Below are positions 34,901 through 42,961 of a stretch of 64,000 nucleotides of DNA, piece after piece (position 1 is the first letter of the stretch; every line of letters begins with the position of its first letter). Source of the stretch: Stigonema sp964246695. GTDB lineage: Bacteria; Cyanobacteriota; Cyanobacteriia; Cyanobacteriales; Nostocaceae. The position numbers and the translations under genes are program-made. The notes under the pieces are model-generated. The model had not been told where the DNA came from. It worked only from the letters and a program-made list of their open reading frames with translations, and searched no databases. The DNA lies in the NCBI GenBank assembly GCA_964246695.1, contig CAXTSI010000002.1:3782-67781 (forward strand). Reading direction: 5' to 3'.

Positions 34901-35158
34901 TTGGCATTGGGATTTGGTGCAGGTGCTGAAGTCCGCCAACCAATGGGAATTGCGATTATGGGTGGTTTCACAACTTCCACGCTGCTAACAGTGGTAGTGA
35001 TCCCCGTCTTCTTTTCTTATGTCGATGACTTCCAGCACTGGATTGTCAACTTTGTAAAATATCGTGGTCAGAAACGCAAGCTTCATGTTGTCAGCGAGGA
35101 TGTGCTAATCCCACCAGAACGTGAGGATTCCCCTGCTAAACACCCAATTAGTAAATAG
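31991..35158 (+). CDS. RND multidrug efflux transporter permease (AcrB/HAE1 family)
   Basis: 1055 residues, full length for the family. Twelve membrane helices are expected: one at the N-terminus (PTIVLFLVLTIVGWFSFMTL), clusters at about 335-480 and 855-1030, with two large periplasmic loops. Charged helix-4 motif GNLVDDAVVEIENMERH matches the proton-relay aspartates, and FMGGIPGQFF and GIVTKNSILLVDYT are typical. It exports hydrophobic compounds using the proton gradient, together with the adaptor. Substrate unknown. Confidence 0.94.
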   Translation: MSFNISSWSIKKPVPTIVLFLVLTIVGWFSFMTLGIDTNPNIDVPTVSVTVTQPGAGPAELESQVTKKVEDSVAALGNIDYMLSTVNDGISSTVINFLLGTNTDRATNDVRNAVAQIRQNLPQDINEPIVKRLDFAGGPIMTYAVTSDKQSVEELSNLVDQTISRALLAVPGVAQIKRVGGVDREIRINLDPGRLQSLGITATQVNDQIRSLNINLPGGRTELGGSEQSIRTLGSAPNVNVLKTYEIILTNGGSVPLTSLGTVEDSYAEIRQTARLNKKPVVALQVLRSTGSVTVTVEQGVKDAIAKLQKTLPTDVKLEIIFTRAAYVRETYQSTIEDLLIASVLAVITILVFLRNWRATLITGVALPLSIIPTFAVIQALGYTLNSMTLLALALAVGNLVDDAVVEIENMERHMEMGKDPVQAAIDSAEEVGLAVIACSATIVAVFLPVAFMGGIPGQFFQPFGVTVSVATIFSTFVARMVTPMMGAYLLENTYKKHDQKKTNSSVSVAPKRRRFQPYKSLLTWALRHRLTTIIFALAFFVGSLMLVPLIPKGFVDNGDIGISTVGIELPPGSTLVDTNKVVEQATNMLRENPKVGSAVESVLATEELDSATLTVKFKPKEERHGISQVKFEQFVRSDFQKIPGARVSFQAQGGAGSRKDLTILLKSENAEALNEGADALERQMRTVPGLVDVTSTASLVQPEILVVPNPQQAADLGVTVQSIARTASLATIGDRDSSLAKFNLSDRQIPIRVQIDPKAKEDINTLRNLQVPSQNGSLVPLVAVADIRLGSGPAQINRYDRYRQVSIEANLQQGTSLGDAVQAVNKLPALQHLPPGVVQQPAGDAKIMGEIFGRFGTALALALMSIYAILVLLYNSFLHPLTIMMALPFCLGGALLGLMVAQKALGLYALIGMVLLMGIVTKNSILLVDYTMINLAEGKTQRQALLDAGVSRLRPILMTSIATIAGILPLALGFGAGAEVRQPMGIAIMGGFTTSTLLTVVVIPVFFSYVDDFQHWIVNFVKYRGQKRKLHVVSEDVLIPPEREDSPAKHPISK

Positions 35159-35219
35159 GTACACGCTGTGCAACGCTTTTTCCATTTTTTAATTCCGATG
35201 GGACGTTAGGTCGTTGTGC

Positions 35220-35819
35220 TTAAGAAGCAATTAATTCTCTCAGTCGCTGCCACGACCGTATCCAAGTCCATACATCTTCTGCCGAATCTTCGATTCCTGC
35301 AAGAATGCGCTGGCGGAACACAACTGGGGAGTCAAACCCAAAACTGGAGAGTTGCTCTCGCATCCCGTAAAGCAAGTCCTTACCCGCAAAAAAAGATATA
35401 TAATTTTGCTGTTGAAATCGACTGCCACCAGGGCAACAAGTTGGCAGCAATCTATCAAATTCGTCTAGGGGATTGAGTCTGGGTGAACTGAGTCTTTGTT
35501 CGTATTGTTTGATGATATTATTTAGTTCGCTTTTGCCGTTGGCTTCTGTCAATCCCCTATCTTTGGGAAAGCGATAGCTTTCTTTTTTGTCTCGTTCTTC
35601 CCCCCAAGAGTTGTTGGGAGGTGAAGGTCGGTTTTGTAAATAAAGTGACAGTGTAATTCTTGCTGCAGTATAGGCGGCAATTTTAGAAGCTGAGGCTTGC
35701 AATGCTGCGCGGTATTCCTCTGGTGGCGGGGAATTCTCACCCAACGCCCTCTTTACCACTTTTGGGTCTATTAAATAATTTTCAATTTCTTTTCTTTCCC
35801 AGTACCAACCCAAAGACAC
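35220..35819 (-). pseudogene. C-terminal part of an AAA/OLD-type ATPase
   Basis: 199 codons beginning GTG at 35819; the readable frame extends a few codons further to a small repeat element. WYWERKEIENYLIDPKVVKRA near the start is the C-terminal signature of large AAA ATPases with a TOPRIM-like tail (OLD-like or AAA_15 types). No ATP-binding part is present. The element at 35843-35933 lies 23 bases before this start, and the upstream DNA no longer matches the family. Judged a remnant. Confidence 0.6.
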
Positions 35820-35842
35820 CTGTATATTGTTCTCTATAATGC

Positions 35843-35933
35843 AATACGGTTCAGTTAAGCATCAACCCAGAAACCCGGTTTCTTTGAGAAACCGGGTTTC
35901 TCTGCCTCACGCTACCCTTAACTGAACCGTATT
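35843..35933. mobile_element. Small inverted-repeat element (AATACGGTTC family), copy 2
   Basis: Perfect 17-base ends AATACGGTTCAGTTAAG and complement at 35843-35859 and 35917-35933, 91 bp. The interior is the GAAACCCGGTTTC palindrome that also occurs at 10061-10091. No clear target duplication. The copy at 29519-29631 differs by one base per end. Confidence 0.75.
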
Positions 35934-36301
35934 AGGTTATATTGTGGTCTACCCGACTGATATTCGCGCTTAATAGAAGCCGAATTTAGCAGGGGTGACA
36001 AAGGATATTTTTTAATCCGGCATCATCGCGATCTTCTAGTATGTGGATGTCTAGCGACAAGTCCCGAAGTGTCTACAAACAATCGCTTAGGCGATCGCAC
36101 TCCCAGAAAAACGCTTTTTACAAAACTTCACCCTTGTGCCATGTGGATCGCACGCCTTGTAGAGGAATTCCGATTCGCTTCCGTGCGGTTACGTTTATTT
36201 TTACTAATTTACGCGGTTATAACAACTAAATTGGCAATTGCGGGAATTTAATCGGGTCAACGAAGGCTGTGTTTCTATATCCAACTAAATTGGTAATGGG
36301 A
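35934..36301. other. Intergenic region, no gene seen
   Basis: 368 bases. Short open frames here have no recognisable product. One HIP1 octamer at about 36093. Nothing else supported. Confidence 0.5.
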
Positions 36302-37432
36302 TTAGTTATGAGTTGTTGACGTACTTCTTACTTGATTGCTCAAGAATAGTTTAACAGTAAATGTAGTTCCCACACCCTCTTCGCTCTGTACAGCAATTTC
36401 TCCGCCGTGTAAGTCCAAACACTTTTTCACCAGCGTGAGTCCTAAACCGGTTCCAGGAATTTTGCCAACATTTTCAGCCCGATGAAATGGCTTAAACAGA
36501 TGTTGTTGATCTGCTGTGGGAATGCCAATACCTGTATCTTTAATCTGAAAAACTATCTCTCCCTCTGCTGGACAAAATAGTTCTAAATAGACATGACCAC
36601 CTTGAGGAGAATACTTGATCGCATTTGAAAGCAAATTGCTAAGAATATGCCACAGCAGTTTTTTATCCAAGCAAGCAGTGGTACATTGATCCTGGTTTGT
36701 GAAAATGATCGGATGGGTTTGACCAGCGCTAAATTGTATCTCTGCCACTAACTCCTGGCAAAATTTTTCCAAATCTAGAGGTGCTGGAGCAAAATCTAGT
36801 TCGCCTCCTTCTGCTTTTCCGACTGCCAAAACATCATTCAATAGATGTTCCATAGCTCTGACTGATTCTTGAATCATATATAAATATTGCCGTCTTTTCA
36901 CCTCAGATAATTGCTGGCTGTGATGTTCGAGTAATTGAGCAGAAGATAAAATTGTCGTCATTGGTCTACGAAATTCGTGGGCAAACATGGACCAAAAGCG
37001 AGATTTGAGTTCACTCAGTTCTTTTTCTTTGGTCAAAGCCACGCATACCGCCTCTTCCGCCATCCGGCGACGTAGCGCAATTTCAATTGCCGCGTATAAT
37101 TCTCTTTCATCGAAGGGTTTGACTATATAACCAAAAGGATCTGTAATTTTTGCCCGTCGTAAAGTTTTTTCATCAGCATAAGCAGTTAAATAAATAACAG
37201 GAATATCAAAGTCATATCTGATTTTTTCAGCAGCTTCTATTCCATCAATTTTGCCTTTCAATTTGATATCCATTAACACTAAATCTGGGCTGGTTTCTGC
37301 AGCTTTTTCAATTGCTTCTTCTCCAGAAGAAACGGCAGCCAGTACAACATATCCTAAAGTGGTTAATCGCTTAGCTATATCTTTAGCGACTATCCTTTCA
37401 TCTTCAACAATTAAGAGCTTTGCCTGAGCCAT
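36302..37432 (-). CDS. Response regulator-histidine kinase (REC-HisKA-HATPase)
   Basis: 376 residues. REC domain (about 5-120) with the phospho-acceptor in LVLMDIKLKG and the lysine in YIVKPFDER; HisKA with MFAHEFRRPMTTIL (His about 152); HATPase with NLLSNAIKYSPQGG, IKDTGIGI and GTGLGLTLVKKCLDLHGG. It would receive a phosphate on REC and signal onward. AGCAGGAAA precedes the ATG. It lies 19 bases after the CBS-GAF kinase gene in the same direction, so the two probably form one pathway and operon. Confidence 0.92.
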   Translation of the reverse strand: MAQAKLLIVEDERIVAKDIAKRLTTLGYVVLAAVSSGEEAIEKAAETSPDLVLMDIKLKGKIDGIEAAEKIRYDFDIPVIYLTAYADEKTLRRAKITDPFGYIVKPFDERELYAAIEIALRRRMAEEAVCVALTKEKELSELKSRFWSMFAHEFRRPMTTILSSAQLLEHHSQQLSEVKRRQYLYMIQESVRAMEHLLNDVLAVGKAEGGELDFAPAPLDLEKFCQELVAEIQFSAGQTHPIIFTNQDQCTTACLDKKLLWHILSNLLSNAIKYSPQGGHVYLELFCPAEGEIVFQIKDTGIGIPTADQQHLFKPFHRAENVGKIPGTGLGLTLVKKCLDLHGGEIAVQSEEGVGTTFTVKLFLSNQVRSTSTTHN

Positions 37433-37451
37433 TTTCCTGCTTCCCTGTTGT

Positions 37452-39683
37452 CTACCCTAATTCAGAAAATTCAATTATAAACGTTGTGCCTTTACTATTA
37501 TCAAGGTTTATGGTTCCCTCTAGTTGTTCTGTGAACGTACATACCAGTTGCAGCCCCAAAGACTCTGTGTTTCGGAAGTCCAACTCTTGGGGTAAACCCA
37601 CACCGTTATCACCAATAATCAGTGTAAATTCATTAACATGACTTGAGTGAATTTCAATAAAAATTTCCGGCTGCTCCCTGGTTGGTGTAAAGGCATGTTT
37701 GAGGGAATTTAAAAAAAGTTCATTGATAATTAACCCACAGGGAATTGCCGTATCAATTTTTAGCCAAATATCTTGAGCATTTATTCTCAAGGTAATTGGC
37801 TGTGAACTAGCAGAATATGAACGAAGTAAATTAGCTGCTAGTTCACGGATATATTCGGCAAAATCTATCCTGAATAGGTCTTTGGATTGATACAGTTTTT
37901 CGTGGATGAGGGCCATTGAACGGATACGACTCTGGCTCTCGTTGAATAATGCTAGTGTTTTTTCATCCTTTATATAGTCACACTGCAGTCTCAGCAAGCT
38001 GGAAATAGTTTGGAGATTATTTTTGACTCGGTGATGAACTTCCTTGAGGAGGATGTCTTTTTCTTTAAGTGATGCTAATAGCTGCTCCTCTGCCCGTTTA
38101 CGCTCAGCCAGTTCAGATTGAACTTGCTGATACAGTTCAGACTGCTGGATGGCAATGGCAACGTGCGTTGCCAGTTGTTGGAGCAAATCTACTTCAAACT
38201 GGCGCCAGTACCTAGGCTCGGAACAGTGGTAAGCACACAACAAACCCCACAAATGTTCTCTTTGGAGGATGGGAACTACCAGGCTAGCTCGGATGCTAAA
38301 CAAAGCCAGGATATCGATGTGACACTGAGTAAAACCATCTGTGTAAATATCCTCTGTGACGAGAGTCCGCCCTTTTTTGTAAGATTGAGCATAGTTTTTC
38401 CCAAAGCAAGTGTCTTGGATGGTGCTGTTCAAAGCTGGCTGCCAACCAGAAGCAACGGATTCGACCACAACCGTTCCACTTAAGTCTAGGTTAAAACGGT
38501 AAATAATCACTCGCTCTGTCTGCAGAAACTGCCGCACTTCGGCGACTGTGGTGTTAAGTATTTCATCTAAGTTGAGTGACTCCCGAATGCGTAGTGCCAT
38601 TGCAGTTAAGAGGCGATTAGACTGAAGCTGTTCTAGGAGTACTGCTGGGGTATCTTGCGCTTGAAGTTCTATATCAGTGTTACTTGATTGTAACAGTTCG
38701 GCTTTTTTGGTTTCAAATTGTTCAATGGAGATCTGTAGTTGCTCTACGGTGCGCCGCATTACCGTTACATCTAGTGTTTGCAGAAAGCTAGTTGGCGTCA
38801 CAATGCCCAAAATTTCTCTACAGCTTTCAGACACTACAAATTGCTGCACGCGTTGTTGTTGCATTTTCCAGTAGCCAATCAGTGCTGATTCTGTTGGACT
38901 ACAATGCAGTAACGGCGTATGCATTACGGTCTGAGCCAGCGTCTGCGATAAATCTAGTCCTAGAGCCTGAAGCTGGACGAGATCCCGCTTCATCACGATC
39001 CCCACTGGCTGCATGCCAGCCCGATCATCTGCTGCCATCAGCACCACACCATTGACCTGATGTTCTACCATCAACTGAGCTAAACTCAGTGCCGAGGTCG
39101 TCACTGATGCCTGAATTACTCGAGTGGAAATCACCTCTGCCAACTGCCGTGATTTCAGTAATTCATCAAGTTGCAGCGCTTGACGAATACTTTCGAGGGT
39201 GACCATGCCCACCAGTTGTCCCTGAGCATCCACAATTGGTAGATGGCGCATCTTGTGTTCGCGTAGCAGTGACAGGGCAGTAAAAATATCCTGTGCGTCA
39301 TCTTGCTGCAGTGTGAACACTGGCTGCCTCATGACTTCAGCAACTTTCACTTCTACTAAATTCTTGCCGGTGGCAATTACCTGTACTGCATCTGTTTCAG
39401 TAAATAAACCAAGTAACTGCGTTCCTTCCACTACAAGTATGCCACTAGCTCTGGCTTCCAGCAAAAATGTAGTGTCCAGTAATAAGTTCAAACTCGGTAG
39501 AACACAACTGCTCCGTGCTTTGCCCATAATTGTAATTGTCTCTGTAAGTGACGTATCAGGAGTCACCTTCAGAAAGCGACGGTCAATTGCAGGTTCTAAG
39601 CTAAACAAAGATGTTGATGGTTGCTGTTGCATATTTATAGCGGTTTTTATCCCTTGTTGAATCCCGATCGCCCGCTCGCTCAT
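37452..39683 (-). CDS. CBS-domain/cyanobacteriochrome-type GAF/HisKA_2 histidine kinase
   Basis: 743 residues. Four CBS-type units fill about 30-315 (HLPIVDAQGQLVGMVTLES is the clearest). A GAF domain at about 355-515 has the features of DXCF cyanobacteriochromes: DTCF with a first Cys, then YKKGR, TEDIY, and the bilin-site QCHIDILALFSIRASLVVPI and LWGLLCAYHCSEPRYW. The kinase core is HisKA_2/HWE type: LLKEVHHRVKNNLQTISSLL followed by an HATPase ending GLGLQLVCTFTEQLEG. Probably a light or adenylate responsive cytoplasmic kinase. The start is uncertain (39683 or an in-frame ATG at 39632). Confidence 0.88.
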   Translation of the reverse strand: MSERAIGIQQGIKTAINMQQQPSTSLFSLEPAIDRRFLKVTPDTSLTETITIMGKARSSCVLPSLNLLLDTTFLLEARASGILVVEGTQLLGLFTETDAVQVIATGKNLVEVKVAEVMRQPVFTLQQDDAQDIFTALSLLREHKMRHLPIVDAQGQLVGMVTLESIRQALQLDELLKSRQLAEVISTRVIQASVTTSALSLAQLMVEHQVNGVVLMAADDRAGMQPVGIVMKRDLVQLQALGLDLSQTLAQTVMHTPLLHCSPTESALIGYWKMQQQRVQQFVVSESCREILGIVTPTSFLQTLDVTVMRRTVEQLQISIEQFETKKAELLQSSNTDIELQAQDTPAVLLEQLQSNRLLTAMALRIRESLNLDEILNTTVAEVRQFLQTERVIIYRFNLDLSGTVVVESVASGWQPALNSTIQDTCFGKNYAQSYKKGRTLVTEDIYTDGFTQCHIDILALFSIRASLVVPILQREHLWGLLCAYHCSEPRYWRQFEVDLLQQLATHVAIAIQQSELYQQVQSELAERKRAEEQLLASLKEKDILLKEVHHRVKNNLQTISSLLRLQCDYIKDEKTLALFNESQSRIRSMALIHEKLYQSKDLFRIDFAEYIRELAANLLRSYSASSQPITLRINAQDIWLKIDTAIPCGLIINELFLNSLKHAFTPTREQPEIFIEIHSSHVNEFTLIIGDNGVGLPQELDFRNTESLGLQLVCTFTEQLEGTINLDNSKGTTFIIEFSELG

Positions 39684-39823
39684 GTGGTATTCTATCTATG
39701 GTGGCTCAAGTTTCACTGTCTGAATCTTGATCGTGGATTGAAATCAGCTTGGGATTGCTGCTACAATTCAACTGGATGCGGCAAATATTTTACTTCACTC
39801 ACCAAGCCTCCACTAAGTTTTGA

Positions 39824-40159
39824 TTAATCTTTACAGGTTGATGAGCAAATTGGCAACGGTTGAGCCGATCGCAATACAGCATCTAGCAACCCTGGAAACA
39901 GCGCCTCTAAATCTTCTCGCCGCAATGTATTAATGTGCAGTGTCCCTTCTTTACGAGTCAGCAGTACGCCTGACTCCCGCAAAATCTTGAAATGATTTGA
40001 CATTGTGGACTTGGCGATCGCAAAATCGAAGTTAGCACAGCATTGCTCCCCTTTGCTTGCCAGCAGACGCACAATCTCTAGCCGCACGGGGTCGCCTAAC
40101 GCATACAGCACTCCTGCCAAAGATATGTGTTTTCGATCTGGGTGATAGAGGAATCTCAT
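39824..40159 (-). CDS. ArsR/SmtB-family transcriptional regulator
   Basis: 111 residues with ALGDPVRLEIVRLLASKGEQ and the recognition helix region AKSTMSNHFKILRESGVL. The pair of cysteines in GEQCCANFDF lies close to the alpha-3 region used by some members for metal or thiol sensing. It is divergent from an RND pump fragment at 40230, and a perfect palindrome lies upstream of its start. Confidence 0.88.
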   Translation of the reverse strand: MRFLYHPDRKHISLAGVLYALGDPVRLEIVRLLASKGEQCCANFDFAIAKSTMSNHFKILRESGVLLTRKEGTLHINTLRREDLEALFPGLLDAVLRSAQPLPICSSTCKD

Positions 40160-40194
40160 ACTTGCATTATCTCATTAAATCGACTATATTTTTA

Positions 40195-40215
40195 TTATTC
40201 GATTTTATCGAATAA
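40195..40215. promoter_or_regulatory. Putative ArsR operator palindrome
   Basis: TTATTCGAT TTT ATCGAATAA, a perfect 9-base inverted repeat 36 bases upstream of the ArsR start, in the divergent gap. Position and symmetry suit an autoregulatory operator. A half-site-like GATTATTCGATTTTTTTGAA lies at about 46731-46750 upstream of the SDR/GST genes. Confidence 0.5.
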
Positions 40216-40229
40216 ACGAACATATATGG

Positions 40230-40377
40230 GAGAACAACGTTGCCCGCTTGATGGAGGAGCAGAAAATCTCAGCCCGAAAAGCGGCTTCTGAAGCGATGCA
40301 TGAGGTCACTGGTGCAGTTATTGCCACTTCCCTGGTGCTGATGGCGGTATTTGTCCCCAACCTACAGGTATTATAAG
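40230..40377 (+). pseudogene. Internal fragment of an RND efflux permease
   Basis: Plus strand reads ENNVARLMEEQKISARKAAS, then EAMHEVTGAVIATSLVLMAV and FVP, the helix-4/5 region of an AcrB-type pump (compare the intact gene around 33200-33350). Nothing before or after is preserved; it ends beside a lone CGGACATGATAT element end at 40387-40398. The rest of the pump controlled by the adjacent ArsR has been deleted. Confidence 0.75.
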
Positions 40378-40542
40378 TGTTCATGCGGACATGATATTAC
40401 AGGCTGTTTACGATCGGGGTCGCCTCCAAGGCACAGTAGTAAAGAAAAGGGTCGTTTTCTTTACCACTAGTTGCAATTAATCCTGGCTGAAAATTACTTG
40501 GGGAAACAGGTTGAGGGAATTAGTATAACTCTCTCGCTACAT

Positions 40543-41577
40543 CTACACTCCTGATTGAAGTTTTACGGCTCCTAAATTGACAGAAGGTAGATCGATACCA
40601 CCATCCGTCTTTGTGTCTGATGGAAAACAGGGATTATTGACATTAACCAACTCAGCAGATGAACAAGTCACATCAGGAGCGAAAATAGAGTACCCATAAA
40701 TTGTCTGACCGGGGCTAACGAGTTCGCTTGTTTTGATAACAATACCACCCAAAGTTTGTCCGGCAGGTACTGTCAGAGCGGGGTTTTGAGCAGTTCCCGT
40801 TCCACCATCAGCAATATTGTTTAGGAAATAGGTTTGGGGAATGGGTGTGACGAGAGGAACTTTTCCCCAAGAAGAAGCTGGTATGTTGACAACGGAACCG
40901 TAATCGATTGGTTTACCAGAAGAATTAACTCCTGTAATCGCAGCAATTCCAAAACCATCGTGTCCAGCTGGTACACCTCTTTCAAAGACAACAAAACCAG
41001 TGTCATCACTAGCCTCGACAAGAGTTTTCAAAACAAAGTCTACGCGCTCAATACTGACGTTGCCGTTATAAAGTGTACCCCCAACGTTAGCTCCTGTGTT
41101 AGTGAAGACGTTATCAAAGCCAGCAAGTATGTTATTTCCCGAAAAAAGTTGCTGTTGGGAAAGTGAACCAGGACCTAACAAGGTAAAGGTATTGTTGGAC
41201 GAGTCGAATGTGCCAAAATACCAAGCTGACTGCCTCCTGTCGGTACGTGGTTTGCGGCGAACATATACAGAAGCAGGTATAGCTTGGTCTATAGTGGCTG
41301 TTCCGCCATTGAAGGAGAAACCTGTGATTGATTGAGTTAATCCCAAAAAGTTAAGGTTATAAGTCCCACCTTCAAACTCACTGTCTCCTCTAACACTAGA
41401 AACCGAGTTAATCGGAGCAGCCGTTGTTTTGATTGTCATGGAGGTGATATCAGTCCCAAGAGGTACACTTTGCGCCACTACCCGACCAGAAAACAAATTA
41501 ATAAATAAGACCAAGGACAAGCCAAAAAATAAACAAATACCTACACTGGTATTCAGGCGCTTGCGGAAATAGTTCAT
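40543..41577 (-). CDS. Exported hypothetical protein
   Basis: About 344 residues from ATG 41577, chosen because AGGAGT lies upstream and a signal peptide follows (VGICLFFGLSLVLFINLFSG, with a likely cleavage after VVAQS). The mature part is rich in G, N, S, T and beta-type sequence with repeated short GGT motifs. Not recognised. Two cysteine pairs near the C-terminus (VTCSSAE, NNPCFPS) could form a disulfide. Probably a periplasmic or surface protein. Confidence 0.7.
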   Translation of the reverse strand: MNYFRKRLNTSVGICLFFGLSLVLFINLFSGRVVAQSVPLGTDITSMTIKTTAAPINSVSSVRGDSEFEGGTYNLNFLGLTQSITGFSFNGGTATIDQAIPASVYVRRKPRTDRRQSAWYFGTFDSSNNTFTLLGPGSLSQQQLFSGNNILAGFDNVFTNTGANVGGTLYNGNVSIERVDFVLKTLVEASDDTGFVVFERGVPAGHDGFGIAAITGVNSSGKPIDYGSVVNIPASSWGKVPLVTPIPQTYFLNNIADGGTGTAQNPALTVPAGQTLGGIVIKTSELVSPGQTIYGYSIFAPDVTCSSAELVNVNNPCFPSDTKTDGGIDLPSVNLGAVKLQSGV

Positions 41578-41712
41578 AAAAAACTCAGTACTCCTAAACA
41601 AGTAAGGATAGAAATAGTACATTTTTTAGTTTCCCGCAAAATCAGCATCAATGCTTACCTCAGATTGAGGCAGCTTTAAATCAAAGTCGGCTGTCCTTGT
41701 AAAAAGCACCAG

Positions 41713-41883
41713 ATGAGTAAGGTTATATTCCTAGATACTGGTCCGCTATCACAAGTAACACATCCTAGAGTGGAGCCGAAAATCAAAAAGTAGTTGCAAT
41801 CTTTACAGAAAACTAAAACTATCCTCCGTGTACCAGAAATAGCTGACTATGAAGTTCGACGAGAATTGCACCAGACTCGTTAA
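41713..41883 (+). pseudogene. PIN-domain toxin remnant
   Basis: Reads MSKVIFLDTGPLSQVTHPRV, then a TAG after KIKK, and on in the same frame as TILRVPEIADYEVRRELHQT. These are the first two conserved blocks of a PIN nuclease (the D in FLDTGPL and the PEIADYEVRREL helix). The end is replaced by a palindromic repeat. Non-functional. Confidence 0.7.
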
Positions 41884-41924
41884 ACAGAAGAGTCAAGAGC
41901 GCCTTAACCTTTACAAGGGTGAGG

Positions 41925-41992
41925 GCGGGCAGGATGCCCACCCTACAAGAAATTTATTCCTCTTGTGGGGTGGGCGTCTCGCCCGCCCGATA
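41925..41992. repeat. Long palindromic repeat
   Basis: GGCGGGCAGGATGCCCACCC followed by TACAAG, and the near-complement CTTGTGGGGTGGGCGTCTCG then CCCGCC; together a strong hairpin. It lies directly after the PIN remnant and accounts for the small open frames here. Confidence 0.7.
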
Positions 41993-42078
41993 TTCAAGTT
42001 AATTATGTCTACTTACTTACTATTTAATTTTATCAATGGCTTGTGGGGGTGGGAGGTATTGCCCACCCAGTCTCTGAA

Positions 42079-42282
42079 TTAAGTGCTCTGACGGGAGGAA
42101 CGTCTCCGATACCGCTTAGACTTGGCAACGTCTTTAGCTTTACGCTTGTGTTTTTCCAAAGGAGTCTCAAAGTGACGATGCTTCTTCATATCTGGAAAAA
42201 TCCCCGCCTTAGAAACTTCTCGTTTAAATCGACGTAGGGCTGACTCAATTCCTTCATTTTCGCCCGTGATTATTTGGGTCAT
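42079..42282 (-). CDS. rpsU: Ribosomal protein bS21
   Basis: 67 residues; GENEGIESALRRFKREVSKA and a basic C-terminus (KRKAKDVAKSKRYRRRSS) are diagnostic. AGGAGAGAGA precedes the ATG. It follows an RRM RNA-binding protein gene in the same direction, an arrangement known in cyanobacteria where the two are co-transcribed and responsive to cold. Confidence 0.95.
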   Translation of the reverse strand: MTQIITGENEGIESALRRFKREVSKAGIFPDMKKHRHFETPLEKHKRKAKDVAKSKRYRRRSSRQST

Positions 42283-42454
42283 TCTCTCTCCTACTTAGTT
42301 AACTTAATTGATGGTTGGGTGGCGGGATCTAAACAATCCAGTCAAATACGAGTAAAAAAGGGCAAGACTCCCTGTCTGCCCAAAATACCCGAAAGTTAAA
42401 TTCTTTGCTTGGGATGAAACGATTAGAGAAAAAGCAAAGACTTAACGAAGAAGC

Positions 42455-42781
42455 TTAGTAGCGGCGAGAGTATCCTCCTCCCCCTCCTCCACTATTGTTT
42501 CCTCGTCTATCACCACCACCACCAAAGGAACCTCTGTCTTCGCGCGGCTTAGCCTTATTAACCTTGAGGTTACGACCCATCCACTCAGCAGTGTCAAGGG
42601 CTTCAATCGCTGCAGTTTCTTCTGCATCTGTTCCCATTTCTACAAAAGCGAAACCACGCAAACGACCAGTTTCCCGGTCTTTTGGCACTTGAATGCTCTT
42701 AACAGTCCCATATTCTGAGAAGACTTGCTTTAGGTCATCTTCTACAACTTCATAGGAAAGATTACCGACATAAATTGACAT
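42455..42781 (-). CDS. RRM-type RNA-binding protein (Rbp)
   Basis: 108 residues from ATG 42781: one RRM with RNP2 IYVGNL and RNP1 RGFAFVEM, and a glycine-rich tail (GGGGDRRGNNSGGGGGGYSR). A longer frame opens at 42931, but MSIYVGNLSYEV is the family start. The gap of about 180 bases to the TnpB-like gene upstream would hold a long leader, as in cold-induced rbp genes. Binds RNA in the cytoplasm; probably linked to cold adaptation and mRNA fate. Confidence 0.93.
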   Translation of the reverse strand: MSIYVGNLSYEVVEDDLKQVFSEYGTVKSIQVPKDRETGRLRGFAFVEMGTDAEETAAIEALDTAEWMGRNLKVNKAKPREDRGSFGGGGDRRGNNSGGGGGGYSRRY

Positions 42782-42961
42782 AAAAAACATCTCCAGAATC
42801 AGATGGTGTAGAGATTTGGATTCGGAGAGAGGCTTGTAATACAAATAAGCACAAACTGCATAACCGAATATAATCTTCAATGAGTATAACATAAAATTTA
42901 TCAGCTGTGCTGACTGCACTACCACTGCCACAATTTTAGAGATGCAATTTTAGATAAACCG

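Noticed and set aside
35990..36060. Minus-strand peptide ILEDRDDAGLKNIL suggesting a toxin fragment
   Set aside because: Too short and without supporting flanks to assign to any family.
41849..42237. Two plus-strand frames of 77 and 64 codons before rpsU
   Set aside because: One is made of a palindromic repeat plus PIN remnant, the other is antisense to rpsU.
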